Source: Ramlibacter ginsenosidimutans (GTDB taxonomy: Bacteria > Pseudomonadota > Gammaproteobacteria > Burkholderiales > Burkholderiaceae_C). From it: a DNA stretch of 64,000 nucleotides. The position numbers and the translations under genes were made by a program. Shown one piece after another: positions 8,193 to 17,074 of this stretch; the stretch's first letter is position 1; every line of letters starts with the position of its first letter. Below the pieces are notes generated by a model. It ran no database searches. It was not told the origin of the DNA and worked only from the letters and a program-made list of their open reading frames with translations. The DNA lies in contig NZ_JAEPWM010000006.1 in the NCBI RefSeq assembly GCF_016654015.1, positions 1-64,000 of the forward strand. The letters run 5' to 3'.

Positions 8193-9182
8193 TCAGGGGT
8201 TCACCATCACGAGCTTGCCTTTCACTGCGCGCGAGCCCATGCGCTCGTACGCGGCCTTGAGCTCGGCCATCGGCATGGTGCGGTCGATGACGGGCTTGAC
8301 CTTGCCCTGTCCGTACCACTGCGCCAGCTGCTGCATCATGGCCGCGTTGGCCTTCGGTTCGCGCCGTGCAAAGTCGCCCCAGAACACGCCGACCAGCGAA
8401 GCGCCCTTGAGCAGCGGCAGGTTGAGCGGCAGGCTGGGGATCGGGCCTGCGGCGAAGCCGACCACCAGGTAGCGGCCGCGCCAGGCGATGGAGCGGAAGG
8501 CCGGCTCCGCGAAATCGCCGCCCACCGGGTCGTAGATGACGTCGGGGCCCTTGCCGTCCGTGGCGGCCTTGATCGCGTCGCGGAAGGCGGTCGGCACCGG
8601 ATGCGTCGTGTAGTTGATGGTCGCGTCCGCGCCGATGGAGCGGCACAGCTCGCACTTCTCGTCGCTCGAGGCCGCGGCGATCACGCGCGCGCCCATCGTT
8701 TTCGCGATCTGGATCGCCGAGGTGCCGACGCCGCCCGCTGCACCGAGCACCAGCACGGTCTCGCCGGCCTTCAGCTGCGCGCGATCCACCAGCGCGTGGT
8801 GCGAGGTCGCGTAGATCATGATGAACGCCGCCGCATCCACGAAGGGAAAGCCTGCGGGCAGCGGCATGCACAGCTCCGCCTTCGCGATGGTGTGCGTCGC
8901 GAAGCCGCCGGTGCCCGAGAGGCAGGCGACCGCTTGCCCCACCTTCAGCTGCGTCACGCCCTCGCCGACCGCGGCCACGATGCCTGCGTATTCGGAGCCG
9001 GGCACGAAGGGCAGGGGCGGCTTGTGCTGGTACTTGTTCTGCACGATCAGCAGGTCGGGGAAGTTGAGGCTCGCCGCCTTGATCTCCACCAGCACCTCGC
9101 CCGCCTTCGGTTGCGGGGTGGGCAGTTCCTTCCATTGCAGCGCCTCGACGCCGACGGGGTTCTCGCATAGCCAGGCCTGCAT
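8193..9182 (-). CDS. NADPH:quinone oxidoreductase family protein (zinc-free MDR)
   Basis: A 329-residue medium-chain dehydrogenase/reductase. The N-terminal GroES-like half has ASLNFPDLLIVQNKYQ and FVPGSEYAGIV. The nucleotide-binding half has GAAGGVGTSAIQIAK near residue 150. The zinc-binding cysteines and His of alcohol dehydrogenases are absent, which places it with the quinone oxidoreductases that use NADPH to reduce quinones or enones. The exact substrate is unknown. AAGGAGAAC sits 4 bases before the ATG and fixes the start. It is divergent from surE across about 90 bases. Confidence 0.88.
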   Translation of the reverse strand: MQAWLCENPVGVEALQWKELPTPQPKAGEVLVEIKAASLNFPDLLIVQNKYQHKPPLPFVPGSEYAGIVAAVGEGVTQLKVGQAVACLSGTGGFATHTIAKAELCMPLPAGFPFVDAAAFIMIYATSHHALVDRAQLKAGETVLVLGAAGGVGTSAIQIAKTMGARVIAAASSDEKCELCRSIGADATINYTTHPVPTAFRDAIKAATDGKGPDVIYDPVGGDFAEPAFRSIAWRGRYLVVGFAAGPIPSLPLNLPLLKGASLVGVFWGDFARREPKANAAMMQQLAQWYGQGKVKPVIDRTMPMAELKAAYERMGSRAVKGKLVMVNP

Positions 9183-9261
9183 GGCGTTCTCCTTCTATTC
9201 GTGCGGGCCCGATCATAGGCAAGCCGCCGCCGGGCGCAATGTCCCTGCGGTGACCCGCGCC

Positions 9262-9267
9262 TACAAT
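9262..9267 (+). promoter_or_regulatory. -10 element directly before surE
   Basis: TACAAT matches the -10 consensus at five of six positions and ends 7 bases before the surE ATG, so a transcript from it would start at or next to the start codon. No clear -35 was found. Confidence 0.45.
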
Positions 9268-9274
9268 CCCTGCG

Positions 9275-10045
9275 ATGAAGATCCTGCTCTCCAACGACGA
9301 CGGCTACCAGGCGCCGGGCATCGTGGCGCTGTACGAAGCGATCCGCGATCTCGGCGAGGTGGAAGTGGTCGCGCCCGAGCACAACAACAGCGCGAAGTCG
9401 AATGCGCTCACCTTGCATGCGCCGCTGTACGTGAACCTCGCGGGCAACGGCTTCCGCTATGTGAACGGCACGCCGGCGGACTGCGTGCACATCGCGCTGA
9501 CGGGCCTGCTCGGTTACCGACCGGACCTGGTGGTGAGCGGCATCAACAACGGCGCCAACATGGGCGACGACACCATCTACTCCGGCACCGTGGGTGCCGC
9601 GATGGAGGGCTACCTCTTCGGCATTCCCGCGATCGCTTTCTCGCAGACGGAAAAGGGCTGGGGCCACCTCGACGCGGCGGCGCGCAAGGCGCGCGAGCTG
9701 GTGCAGTTCCTCACCGAGCAGCATCGCACCGACGAGGCGCACTGGCTGCTGAACGTCAACATCCCGAACCGGCCGTACGAAGAACTGAAGCCCTTCAAGG
9801 TGTGCCGCCTCGGACGCCGCCACGCGGCGGAGCAGGTGATCTCGCAGCCCAGCCCGCGCGGCGACGTGATGTACTGGATCGGCGGGGCGGGCCTGCCCAA
9901 GGACGACGCGGAGGGCACCGACTTCCACGCGGCGCTGCAAGGGCATCCCACCATCACGCCCTTGAAGGTGGACCTGACCGATCACGATGCGCTGCGTTAC
10001 TGGGCGCAGTCCGCCGCGCGCCTGTCGACGGGCGACGTCCGATGA
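9275..10045 (+). CDS. surE: 5'/3'-nucleotidase SurE
   Basis: SurE removes phosphate from nucleoside 5' and 3' monophosphates and is linked to stationary-phase survival. The 256-residue protein starts with the metal-binding MKILLSNDDG motif, followed by VVAPEHNNSAKSNALTL (metal-binding Asn and Ser) and VSGINNGANMGDDTIYSGTVGAAMEG, all hallmarks of the family. Length is normal. It leads the surE-pcm-nlpD-rpoS set, conserved across beta- and gammaproteobacteria; its stop overlaps the pcm start as ATGA. No ribosome-binding site is evident before the ATG. Confidence 0.96.
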   Translation: MKILLSNDDGYQAPGIVALYEAIRDLGEVEVVAPEHNNSAKSNALTLHAPLYVNLAGNGFRYVNGTPADCVHIALTGLLGYRPDLVVSGINNGANMGDDTIYSGTVGAAMEGYLFGIPAIAFSQTEKGWGHLDAAARKARELVQFLTEQHRTDEAHWLLNVNIPNRPYEELKPFKVCRLGRRHAAEQVISQPSPRGDVMYWIGGAGLPKDDAEGTDFHAALQGHPTITPLKVDLTDHDALRYWAQSAARLSTGDVR

Positions 10046-10797
10046 GCCGCCGTCCGGGCTTTCCGGCCCGCCTTCCCGGCGCGCCCGCACCGGCGGAGCG
10101 CAAGCCCGCGGCGGTGGTGGCTCCGGCCACTGCGCCGCGCGGGCTCGGGCTCGACTCGCAGGCCGTGCGGGCGAACATGGTGCAGAAGATCGCGGCCCAG
10201 GGTGTGTCGGATGCGCGTGTGCTCGCCGCCATGAACGCGGTGGAGCGGCACCGCTTCGTCGACAGTGCGCTGGTGAACCAGGCCTATGAAGACACGAGCC
10301 TGCCGATCGGCCTTGGGCAGACGATTTCCAAGCCCGGCGTGGTGGCGCGCATGATCGAGCTGCTGCTGGGAGCGCCCGGCGCCAAGGCCCGCTGCGGCCG
10401 GGTGCTGGAAGTCGGCACCGGCTGCGGCTACCAGGCCGCCGTGCTGAGCCACGTGGCCAGCGAGGTGTACAGCATCGAGCGTTTGCGCGGCCTGCACGAG
10501 CGCGCGCGCGCGAACCTGCGCGCCTTTCGTCTGGCGAACGTGCACCTGCTGTTCGGCGACGGGATGGCCGGTTTCGCCCAGGGCGCGCCCTATGCGGGCA
10601 TCATCGCGGCAGCCGGCGGCGAGGCGGTGCCTGCGACGTGGACCGATCAGCTCGCCGACGGCGGGCGCATCGTCGCGCCGATGGTGATGGCGAACCGGCA
10701 GCAGGCGCTGGTCGTGATCGAGAAGAATGCGGGACGGCTCTCGCAATCGATCCTTGAGAGCGTTCACTTTGTCCCCCTAAAATCTGGCATCGCATGA
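10042..10797 (+). CDS. pcm: Protein-L-isoaspartate O-methyltransferase
   Basis: Pcm methylates isoaspartyl residues in aged proteins so that they can be repaired, using S-adenosylmethionine. The 251-residue protein has SAM motif [16 protein letters not shown] at about residues 121-135 and the family segments [21 protein letters not shown] and FGDGMAGF. It is longer than the usual 208-220 residues because of a Pro/Ala-rich N-terminal extension of about 45 residues that looks disordered; a later start cannot be excluded, but the ATGA overlap with surE supports this one. It also overlaps nlpD by ATGA. Confidence 0.93.
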   Translation: MSRRPGFPARLPGAPAPAERKPAAVVAPATAPRGLGLDSQAVRANMVQKIAAQGVSDARVLAAMNAVERHRFVDSALVNQAYEDTSLPIGLGQTISKPGVVARMIELLLGAPGAKARCGRVLEVGTGCGYQAAVLSHVASEVYSIERLRGLHERARANLRAFRLANVHLLFGDGMAGFAQGAPYAGIIAAAGGEAVPATWTDQLADGGRIVAPMVMANRQQALVVIEKNAGRLSQSILESVHFVPLKSGIA

Positions 10798-11714
10798 GAC
10801 TGAAGACATTGCTGTGGCGCGAACGCGCCCTGAACTGGCTGTGGGTGCTGTGCGCGTGCGCCGTGCTCGCCGCCTGCGCCGCGCCGCGCCGCGCGCCCGC
10901 CCCGGTGGAAGACCGGGTGGCCGCACGCCATCCGACGGCGGTCGCAACCGAGACGACGCATGCGGGGCCGCTGCCCGGTGCGGAGAATGCAGGCAAGCCG
11001 GGGTACTACACCGTGCGCCCGGGCGACACGCTGCTGCGCATCGCGCTGGAGTCGGGCCAGAACTGGCGGGACATCGCGCGCTGGAACGGACTCGACAACC
11101 CGAACGTGATCGAGGTCGGGCAGGTGCTGCGCGTCGGCCCGCCCCCCGGCGGCACGGCCGTCGCGGTAGCGCCGCCGGCCTCTTCGCCCGCGTCCGCGCC
11201 GGCCCCCGCTGTCGCGGCGCAGCCCCCGGCGAGTGCGGCGAGCAGCGCACCCCGGCCGGTCGCATCGGCGGCGCCCGCGCCCGCGCCGGCGCCCAGCAGC
11301 ACGCCCGCGCCCACGCCGCCGGCGAGCACGGGGCCCGACGACGACATCGCCTGGGGCTGGCCCACGGTCGGCGCGGGCACGGTGCTCGCGGGTTTCGACG
11401 AGCAGAAGAACAAAGGACTGGACATCGGCGGCCGGGCCGGCGATCCTGTGCTCGCAGCGGCGGATGGCCGCGTCGTCTACGCGGGCGCGGGCCTGCGCGG
11501 CTACGGCAACCTGATCATCTTGAAGCACAACAACACCTACCTCACCGCCTACGCGCACAACCAGTCCCTGCTGGTGAAGGAGGACCAGGCCGTGCGCAAG
11601 GGGCAGAAGATCGCGGAGATGGGGTCCACCGACACCGACCGCGTGAAGCTGCATTTCGAGATCCGCCGGCAGGGCAAGCCGGTGGACCCCACGCGGTACC
11701 TGCCGGCGAAGTAG
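10794..11714 (+). CDS. nlpD: NlpD-type murein hydrolase activator lipoprotein
   Basis: NlpD is an outer-membrane lipoprotein that activates the AmiC amidase during cell separation. The 306-residue protein has a signal peptide ending in a VLAAC lipobox with the lipidated Cys at 28, a LysM domain at about residues 70-110 ([14 protein letters not shown] ... [10 protein letters not shown]), a long Ala/Pro linker, and a C-terminal LytM (M23) domain. The catalytic His of the active HxxxD motif is replaced in NKGLDIGG, and the HxH motif is reduced to LHFEI, so the domain should be an activator and not a peptidase, as known for NlpD. It overlaps pcm by ATGA; rpoS starts 2 bases after its stop. Confidence 0.93.
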   Translation: MRLKTLLWRERALNWLWVLCACAVLAACAAPRRAPAPVEDRVAARHPTAVATETTHAGPLPGAENAGKPGYYTVRPGDTLLRIALESGQNWRDIARWNGLDNPNVIEVGQVLRVGPPPGGTAVAVAPPASSPASAPAPAVAAQPPASAASSAPRPVASAAPAPAPAPSSTPAPTPPASTGPDDDIAWGWPTVGAGTVLAGFDEQKNKGLDIGGRAGDPVLAAADGRVVYAGAGLRGYGNLIILKHNNTYLTAYAHNQSLLVKEDQAVRKGQKIAEMGSTDTDRVKLHFEIRRQGKPVDPTRYLPAK

Positions 11715-11716
11715 CC

Positions 11717-12727
11717 ATGAAGCGGCGCAACGGGCACGGCTTGCCGGCGCCTGCAGGCGCCGGTCCCGACGCGGACAGTGTTCCCACGGATGAGCCGGAG
11801 CCGCCGGCCAACCTCGAGCCGGTGCCCGAAGTGCAGTTGCGCGAGCTGCCTTCGGACCTCTCGGGCGAGAGCAGCGACACGCTGACGCTGTACCTGCGCG
11901 ACGTGCGCCGCACCACGTTGTTCACCGCCGAAGAGGAATACGCCACCGCGGTGCGCGCGCGTGCCGGCGATTTCCGCGCGCGCCAGTCGATGATCGAGCA
12001 CAACCTGCGGCTGGTCGTGAGCATCGCGAAAGGCTATCTCGGGCGCGGCGTGCCGCTGTCGGACCTGATCGAGGAAGGCAACCTGGGCCTGATGCACGCG
12101 ATCGACAAGTTCGAACCGGAGCGCGGTTTCCGTTTCTCCACCTACGCGACCTGGTGGATCCGCCAGGCCGTGGAGCGCGCGGTGATGAACCAGGGCCGCG
12201 TGATCCGCCTGCCGGTGCACGTCGTGCGCGAGCTGCAGCAGGTGCTGCGCGCGCGCCGCACGCTGGAGAACGATCCGGCCTTTCTCGCGCGGCGGGGAGG
12301 CGATGCCGAAGGCGTGCGCGTCGAGGACGTGGCGGCGCTGCTCGGGCGCGACGTGCACGAGGTGGCGCAGCTGCTCGCGATGGCCGAAACGCCCAAGTCG
12401 CTGGACGCGGTGGTCGACCGCTCGGACGACGAGCACACGCTGGGCGATTTCATGGCGGACGAACTGACGCTCGATCCCACGGGCGTCACCCAGAACCACG
12501 AAGTCGAGCGGCTGCTCGCGGGCTGGATCGACACGCTCACCAACCGCGAGAAGGAAGTGCTGGAAGGCCGCTTCGGCCTGCACCACCGCGAACCCGAAAC
12601 CCTCGAGGTCCTGAGCGACCGCCTGGGCCTCACGCGCGAGCGCGTGCGCCAGATCCAGAACGAAGCGCTGACGAAGCTGAAACGGCAGATGGCGCGCAGC
12701 GGCGTCGATCGCGACTCGCTGTTCTAG
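11717..12727 (+). CDS. rpoS: RNA polymerase sigma factor RpoS
   Basis: RpoS directs RNA polymerase to stationary-phase and general stress genes. The 336-residue protein has region 1.2 ([22 protein letters not shown]), the core-binding region 2.2 and the -10-binding 2.4 ([29 protein letters not shown]), region 3, and region 4.2 with [20 protein letters not shown] as the -35 helix-turn-helix. Length is typical (330-350). A Pro-rich tail of about 40 residues comes first. In enterobacteria the main rpoS promoter lies inside nlpD; the same arrangement is possible here but no match was checked. A dispersed repeat begins at the last base of its stop codon. Confidence 0.96.
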   Translation: MKRRNGHGLPAPAGAGPDADSVPTDEPEPPANLEPVPEVQLRELPSDLSGESSDTLTLYLRDVRRTTLFTAEEEYATAVRARAGDFRARQSMIEHNLRLVVSIAKGYLGRGVPLSDLIEEGNLGLMHAIDKFEPERGFRFSTYATWWIRQAVERAVMNQGRVIRLPVHVVRELQQVLRARRTLENDPAFLARRGGDAEGVRVEDVAALLGRDVHEVAQLLAMAETPKSLDAVVDRSDDEHTLGDFMADELTLDPTGVTQNHEVERLLAGWIDTLTNREKEVLEGRFGLHHREPETLEVLSDRLGLTRERVRQIQNEALTKLKRQMARSGVDRDSLF

Positions 12728-12758
12728 CTGGGGTTCGCTGCGCTCACCGCCAGCCTAC
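12727..12758 (+). repeat. Dispersed repeat, single arm (copy 1)
   Basis: This 32-base segment, starting GCTGGGGTTCGC and ending CACCGCCAGCCTAC, matches the right arm of the inverted repeat at 15222-15308 in 29 of 32 positions. It starts at the last base of the rpoS stop codon. It is probably one member of a genome-wide family of short intergenic repeats. Confidence 0.75.
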
Positions 12759-12817
12759 CCGCTAGCTGCGCGAGTCTTTTCGCCTTGCCCGCTGCGCTCG
12801 TGCAACGACGCCCCGCT

Positions 12818-12852
12818 CCTTCCCCCTTCGGGGGGAAGGCTGGGATGGGGGG
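12818..12852 (-). repeat. REP-like hairpin element (same family as the one inside thrC)
   Basis: CCTTCCCCC at 12818-12826 pairs perfectly with GGGGGAAGG at 12831-12839 around a TTCG tetraloop, and is followed by CTGGGATGGGGGG. Read on the minus strand, the element begins CCCCCATCCCAGCC, closely matching the CCCCCACCCCAGCC start of the element at 42436-42471. It lies between rpoS and the exonuclease gene and could also act as a transcription-end or mRNA-stability hairpin. Confidence 0.7.
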
Positions 12853-12867
12853 CTCCTGATGCGGCCG

Positions 12868-12916
12868 CAGGCCAGGGCATGTTTCGACTGATACAGTCGA
12901 AACATGCCCTGGCCTG
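12868..12916. repeat. Perfect 23-bp inverted repeat spanning a start codon
   Basis: Bases 12868-12890 are the exact reverse complement of 12894-12916, with a 3-base loop ATA. The right arm contains the ATG (12904-12906) and the first codons of the exonuclease gene. In RNA this would form a very stable hairpin with the start codon inside the stem. Confidence 0.9.
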
Positions 12917-13701
12917 TACTCGTTTTCGACATCGAATCCATCCCCGACATCGCTGGCCTGCGTCAGCTGCGCGACGCCCCCGCGGACATGAGCGACCAGC
13001 AGGTCCACGCCGCCTGGGTGCAGGAGCGCAAGGACAACAACCAGAGCGATTTCCTGCCGCACTACCTGCAGCGGGTGCTGGTGATCAGCTGCGTGTTCCG
13101 CAACGCGGACGGCCTGCGCGTGCACTCGTTCGTGGACCGCGACAACGCGAGCGAAGGCAAGGTGATCCAGACCTTCTTCAACGTGCTGGACAAGTACGTG
13201 CCGCAGCTCGTGAGCTGGAACGGCGGCGGCTTCGACCTGCCGGTGCTGCACTACCGCGGCCTGCGCCACGGCGTGAGCGCGGACCGCTACTGGTGCATGG
13301 GCGAGGGCGGGGCGCCGGACGACCGCGAGTTCAAGTGGAACAACTACATCAGCCGCTACCACATGCGCCACCTGGACCTCATGGACCTGCTGGCCATGTA
13401 CCAGCCGCGCGCGAATGCGCCGCTGGATGCGATGGCCAAGCTGTGCGGCTTCCCGGGCAAGCTGGGCATGGACGGCTCGCAGGTCTACTCCGCGTTCGTC
13501 GACGGCAAGCTGGAGGAGATCCGCCGCTACTGCGAGACGGACGTGATGAACACCTACCTGCTGTACTGCCGCTTCCAGAAGATGCGCTGCGGCTTCACCG
13601 AGGCCGAGTACGCGCAGGAGATCGACTTCGTGAAGCAGACGCTGGGCGAGCTGGCGCCGAACGAGCCGCACTGGCGGGAATACCTGGCCGCCTGGGCCTG
13701 A
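12904..13701 (+). CDS. Predicted 3'-5' exonuclease, PolB-like DEDDy family
   Basis: The 265-residue protein has the exonuclease fold of family B DNA polymerases without a polymerase domain. Exo I is FDIES (residues 9-11 supply Asp and Glu), Exo II is SWNGGGFDLPVL, and Exo III is YCETDVMNTY, a DEDD-type site with two metal ions. It should trim 3' ends of DNA or RNA; its natural substrate is not known. The start codon lies inside the perfect inverted repeat at 12868-12916 and no ribosome-binding site is visible. A -10-like TACAGT ends 6 bases before the ATG. rlmD follows 25 bases after the stop. Confidence 0.85.
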   Translation: MPWPVLVFDIESIPDIAGLRQLRDAPADMSDQQVHAAWVQERKDNNQSDFLPHYLQRVLVISCVFRNADGLRVHSFVDRDNASEGKVIQTFFNVLDKYVPQLVSWNGGGFDLPVLHYRGLRHGVSADRYWCMGEGGAPDDREFKWNNYISRYHMRHLDLMDLLAMYQPRANAPLDAMAKLCGFPGKLGMDGSQVYSAFVDGKLEEIRRYCETDVMNTYLLYCRFQKMRCGFTEAEYAQEIDFVKQTLGELAPNEPHWREYLAAWA

Positions 13702-13726
13702 ACCCGGCCCCTGAGACAATCGAGGG

Positions 13727-15127
13727 ATGACAGACAGGCAGGAGCCGCCCCCGCTGCCGGAGGGCTGGTTGCAGATCGAATCGCTGGACATCGAGGCGCA
13801 GGGCGTTGCGCGCCGCCCCGACGGCAAGGTCGTGTTCGTCGACGGCGCGCTGCCGGGCGAATGCGTCACCGCGAAGGTCCAGCGCCGCAAGAACAACTGG
13901 GAGCAGGCCGCCCTGGTCGAGGTGCACCGCGAGTCGGCGCTGCGCGTGCGTCCGCGCTGCCCGCATTTCGGCCTGCACGAGGGCGCCTGCGGCGGCTGCA
14001 AGATGCAGCACCTGGACGTCGCCGCCCAGGTCGCCATCAAGCAGCGCGTGCTGGAAGACAACCTGTGGCACCTCGGCAAGGTGCGCGCCGGGACGATGCT
14101 GCCCGCGATCCAGGGGCCCGACTGGGGCTACCGCTGGCGCGCCCGCTTCTCGGTGCGGCACGTGCGCAAGAAGGAGACGGTGCTGGTCGGCTTCCACGAG
14201 CGCAAGAGCCGCTACGTGGCCGACATCCGCGAGTGCCACGTCGTGCCGAAGCACGTGAGCGACCTGCTGCTGCCCCTGCGCGCGCTGATCGGCTCCATGG
14301 ACGCGATCGAGACCTGTCCGCAGATCGAGCTGGCCTGCGGCGACACGGTCACGGCGCTCGTGCTGCGTCACCTGGAGCCGCTGTCGGAAGGCGACCTGGC
14401 CAAGCTGCGCGAGTTCGCGAGCGACCATGCGTCGGCAGGCGTGCAGTGGTGGCTGCAGCCGAAGGGGCCCGACACGGTGCGGCTGCTGGACGAGGGCGGT
14501 CCGGAACTCGCGTATGCGCTGCCGGAGTTCGGGATCACCATGCCGTTCAAGCCGACGGACTTCACGCAGGTCAACCCGCACATCAACCGCGTGCTGGTGG
14601 ACCGGGCCGTGCGACTGCTGGACGTGCAGCGCGGCGAGCGCGTGATCGACTGGTTCTGCGGGCTGGGCAACTTCACGCTGCCGCTGGCTACGCGCGCGGG
14701 CGAGGTGCTGGGCATCGAAGGAAGCGAGGCGCTGGTGGCCCGCTCGCGCGAGAACTACCAGCGCAACCAGGCCGGCCGCGCGGCGCCGCTCGCGGGCACG
14801 CGCTTCCTCGCGCGCAACCTGTTCGAGATGACGCCGCAGCAGCTGGTTGCCGACGGCGCGGCCGACCGCTGGCTGGTGGATCCGCCGCGCGAAGGAGCCT
14901 TCGCGCTCGCGAAAGCCCTGGCCGACCTGCACCAGGACCCGTCGCTGCGCGGCACCTGGAAGCCGCCGCGGCGCATCGTCTACGTCAGCTGCAACCCGGG
15001 GACGCTGGCGCGCGATGCCGGGCTGCTGGTGCACCAGGCGGGCTACACCTGCACCCACGCCGGCGTGGTGAACATGTTCCCGCACACGGCGCACGTGGAG
15101 TCGATCGCCGTGTTCGACCTGGCCTGA
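13727..15127 (+). CDS. rlmD: 23S rRNA (uracil-1939-C5)-methyltransferase RlmD
   Basis: RlmD methylates U1939 of 23S rRNA. The 466-residue protein has an N-terminal TRAM RNA-binding domain (about residues 15-70), iron-sulfur cysteines in [17 protein letters not shown] (Cys78 and the two after it) with a fourth in IRECHV, a SAM-binding [13 protein letters not shown] segment, and the catalytic SCNPGTL with the nucleophile Cys at about 422. Both features separate it from TrmA. Length is within the family range. A -10-like GACAAT ends 6 bases before the ATG, so the message may be nearly leaderless. Confidence 0.94.
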   Translation: MTDRQEPPPLPEGWLQIESLDIEAQGVARRPDGKVVFVDGALPGECVTAKVQRRKNNWEQAALVEVHRESALRVRPRCPHFGLHEGACGGCKMQHLDVAAQVAIKQRVLEDNLWHLGKVRAGTMLPAIQGPDWGYRWRARFSVRHVRKKETVLVGFHERKSRYVADIRECHVVPKHVSDLLLPLRALIGSMDAIETCPQIELACGDTVTALVLRHLEPLSEGDLAKLREFASDHASAGVQWWLQPKGPDTVRLLDEGGPELAYALPEFGITMPFKPTDFTQVNPHINRVLVDRAVRLLDVQRGERVIDWFCGLGNFTLPLATRAGEVLGIEGSEALVARSRENYQRNQAGRAAPLAGTRFLARNLFEMTPQQLVADGAADRWLVDPPREGAFALAKALADLHQDPSLRGTWKPPRRIVYVSCNPGTLARDAGLLVHQAGYTCTHAGVVNMFPHTAHVESIAVFDLA

Positions 15128-15221
15128 AGTGGGGGGGTGTTCGCCGGGTTCCGGCGAATCTCGGTCGGTGCGGCCCCTGGCCTGCGCCGCGTTGCATGTT
15201 GCGGCAGTTGAACCGGAGACC

Positions 15222-15308
15222 GTAGGCTGGTTGGTGAGCCGCAGGCGAACCCCAGCTTGCTGCGCTGCGCCGGATCGCTGGGGTTCGCATTGCTCACCGC
15301 CAGCCTAC
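15222..15308. repeat. Dispersed repeat as an imperfect inverted pair (copy 2)
   Basis: The left arm (15222-15256) starts GTAGGCTGG and ends GCGAACCCCAGC. The right arm (15277-15308) is nearly its reverse complement, with a 20-base spacer. The right arm matches 12727-12758 in 29 of 32 positions. The gap between rlmD and the next gene (15128-15426) holds this element, a small TTCGCCGG/CCGGCGAA hairpin at 15140-15158 and a terminator, and no convincing gene. Confidence 0.78.
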
Positions 15309-15382
15309 GAGTACGAAGGCCCGTGAGTCGCCCCCGCACCTCAGAGGGCACTTCTTTGTGCCCCTCCGCAAACGACCAGAAG

Positions 15383-15409
15383 AAAGGCCCGCGCGAAGCG
15401 GGCCTTTTT
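15383..15409. terminator. Bidirectional hairpin terminator
   Basis: AAAGGCCCGC at 15383-15392 pairs with GCGGGCCTTT at 15398-15407 around GCGAA. A T-run follows on the plus strand and TTTCTTC on the minus strand. It should end transcription of the Bax-inhibitor-like gene and catch read-through from rlmD. Confidence 0.8.
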
Positions 15410-15426
15410 CGTGGAGCGATCTGCGC

Positions 15427-16122
15427 TCAGTCGTCGCCGGAGGTGATGCCCAGCAGGATCAGCAGGCTCTGGAACACGTTGAACAGGTCCAGGTACAGCA
15501 TCAGCGTGGCGCTGATGTAGTTCGTCTCGCCGCCGTCGATGATCTGCTTCAGGTCGTACAGCATGTACATGCTGAAGATGCCGATGGCCAGGGTGCTGAT
15601 CACCAGCACGCCCATCGTGGAGCCCACGAACACGTTGATGACGCTGCCGACCACCAGGACGACGGCGCCGGCGAACAGCCACTTGCCCAGGCCGGACAGC
15701 TCGCGCTTGATCACCGTGGCCAGCGTAGCCATCACCAGGAACACGCCGGCGGTGCCGCCGAAGGCGATCATCACCAGCCCGGTGCCGTTCCTGAACCCGA
15801 GCACCATCGCGATCAGGCGCGAGAGCATCAGGCCCATGAAGAAGGTGAAGGCGAGCAGCACGCCCACGCCGGCCGCCGAGTCCTTGGTCTTCTGGATCGC
15901 GTACATGAAGCCGAACGCGATGCCGAGGAAGACGACGAGGCCCAAGCCCCCGGTGAGGTTGCGGGTGATGCCGGTGGTCACGCCCACCCAGGCGCCGAGC
16001 ACCGTCGGGATCAGGCTGATGGCGAGCAGCCAGTAGGTGTTGCGCAGCACCTTGTTGCGCTGTTCCAGCGCCGCGGTGTTGCCGTACGCGTAGGCAGGGA
16101 AGTTCTGGATCGGGTCGCTCAT
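15427..16122 (-). CDS. Bax inhibitor-1/YccA family membrane protein
   Basis: A 231-residue inner-membrane protein with about seven hydrophobic segments and the family's C-terminal signature SMYMLYDLKQIIDGGETNYISATLMLYLDLFNVFQSLLILL. Related proteins (YccA, YbhL) modulate FtsH or conduct ions such as calcium, but no role is assigned here. The N-terminal tail up to residue 22 is soluble. It is a single gene: upstream is the GlcG-like gene on the other strand and downstream is a terminator. GGAGAAA lies a few bases before the ATG. Confidence 0.9.
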   Translation of the reverse strand: MSDPIQNFPAYAYGNTAALEQRNKVLRNTYWLLAISLIPTVLGAWVGVTTGITRNLTGGLGLVVFLGIAFGFMYAIQKTKDSAAGVGVLLAFTFFMGLMLSRLIAMVLGFRNGTGLVMIAFGGTAGVFLVMATLATVIKRELSGLGKWLFAGAVVLVVGSVINVFVGSTMGVLVISTLAIGIFSMYMLYDLKQIIDGGETNYISATLMLYLDLFNVFQSLLILLGITSGDD

Positions 16123-16241
16123 GGCTGGTTTCTCCTGTCAGGCGATTGGATGAGCGGATTCTAGGAGGGTTCCCGTGTTGCCCGGAAAGAGTTTGCCGTC
16201 CAGCGGCTATGCTTGCTGCTTTCCCGTTGTTCCTGCGTCCC

Positions 16242-16649
16242 ATGAAAAACAAAGCTGTCCTCGAGCTCGCCGACGTCAAGGCGGTCGCCGCCGCCGCCGA
16301 AGCGGAGGCCCTGGCCAACCACTGGGCGGTGTGCATCGCCATCGTCGACGACGGCGGTCACCTCCTCTGGCTGCAGCGCCTGGACGGCACCGCACCGGTG
16401 TCCGCGCACATCGCGCCGGCCAAGGCCCGCACGGCGGCGCTCGGCCGCCGCGAAAGCCGGACCTACGAGGAGATGATCAACGGCGGCCGCATGTCCTTCC
16501 TGAGCGCACCGGTCATCGACGGCATGCTGGAGGGCGGCTTCCCCATCCTCAAGGACGGCCAGTGCATCGGTGCGATCGGCGTGAGCGGCGTCAAGAGCAG
16601 CGAGGACGCCCAGATCGCCCGCGCCGGCATCGCGGCGCTTGGCCTCTGA
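16242..16649 (+). CDS. GlcG/HbpS-like heme-binding family protein (DUF336)
   Basis: A 135-residue small protein of the GlcG/HbpS (DUF336) family: an ALANHWAVCIAIVDDGGHLLWLQRLDG start, APAKARTAALGRRES in the middle, and the GG-containing FPILKDGQCIGAIGVSG end. Some family members bind heme or cobalamin and others sit in glycolate operons; the role here is unknown. The ATG at 16242 is preferred because the family begins near this point; an in-frame ATG at 16209 would add 11 residues. It lies next to the iron-uptake cluster, which may hint at a heme link (weak inference). Confidence 0.8.
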   Translation: MKNKAVLELADVKAVAAAAEAEALANHWAVCIAIVDDGGHLLWLQRLDGTAPVSAHIAPAKARTAALGRRESRTYEEMINGGRMSFLSAPVIDGMLEGGFPILKDGQCIGAIGVSGVKSSEDAQIARAGIAALGL

Positions 16650-16658
16650 GCCGGTGCG

Positions 16659-17072
<414 letters not shown>

Positions 17073-17074
17073 GC

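Noticed and set aside
12868-12916. The perfect inverted repeat as an insertion-sequence end or attachment site
   Set aside because: No transposase, integrase or target duplication lies nearby, and the right arm is part of the coding sequence.
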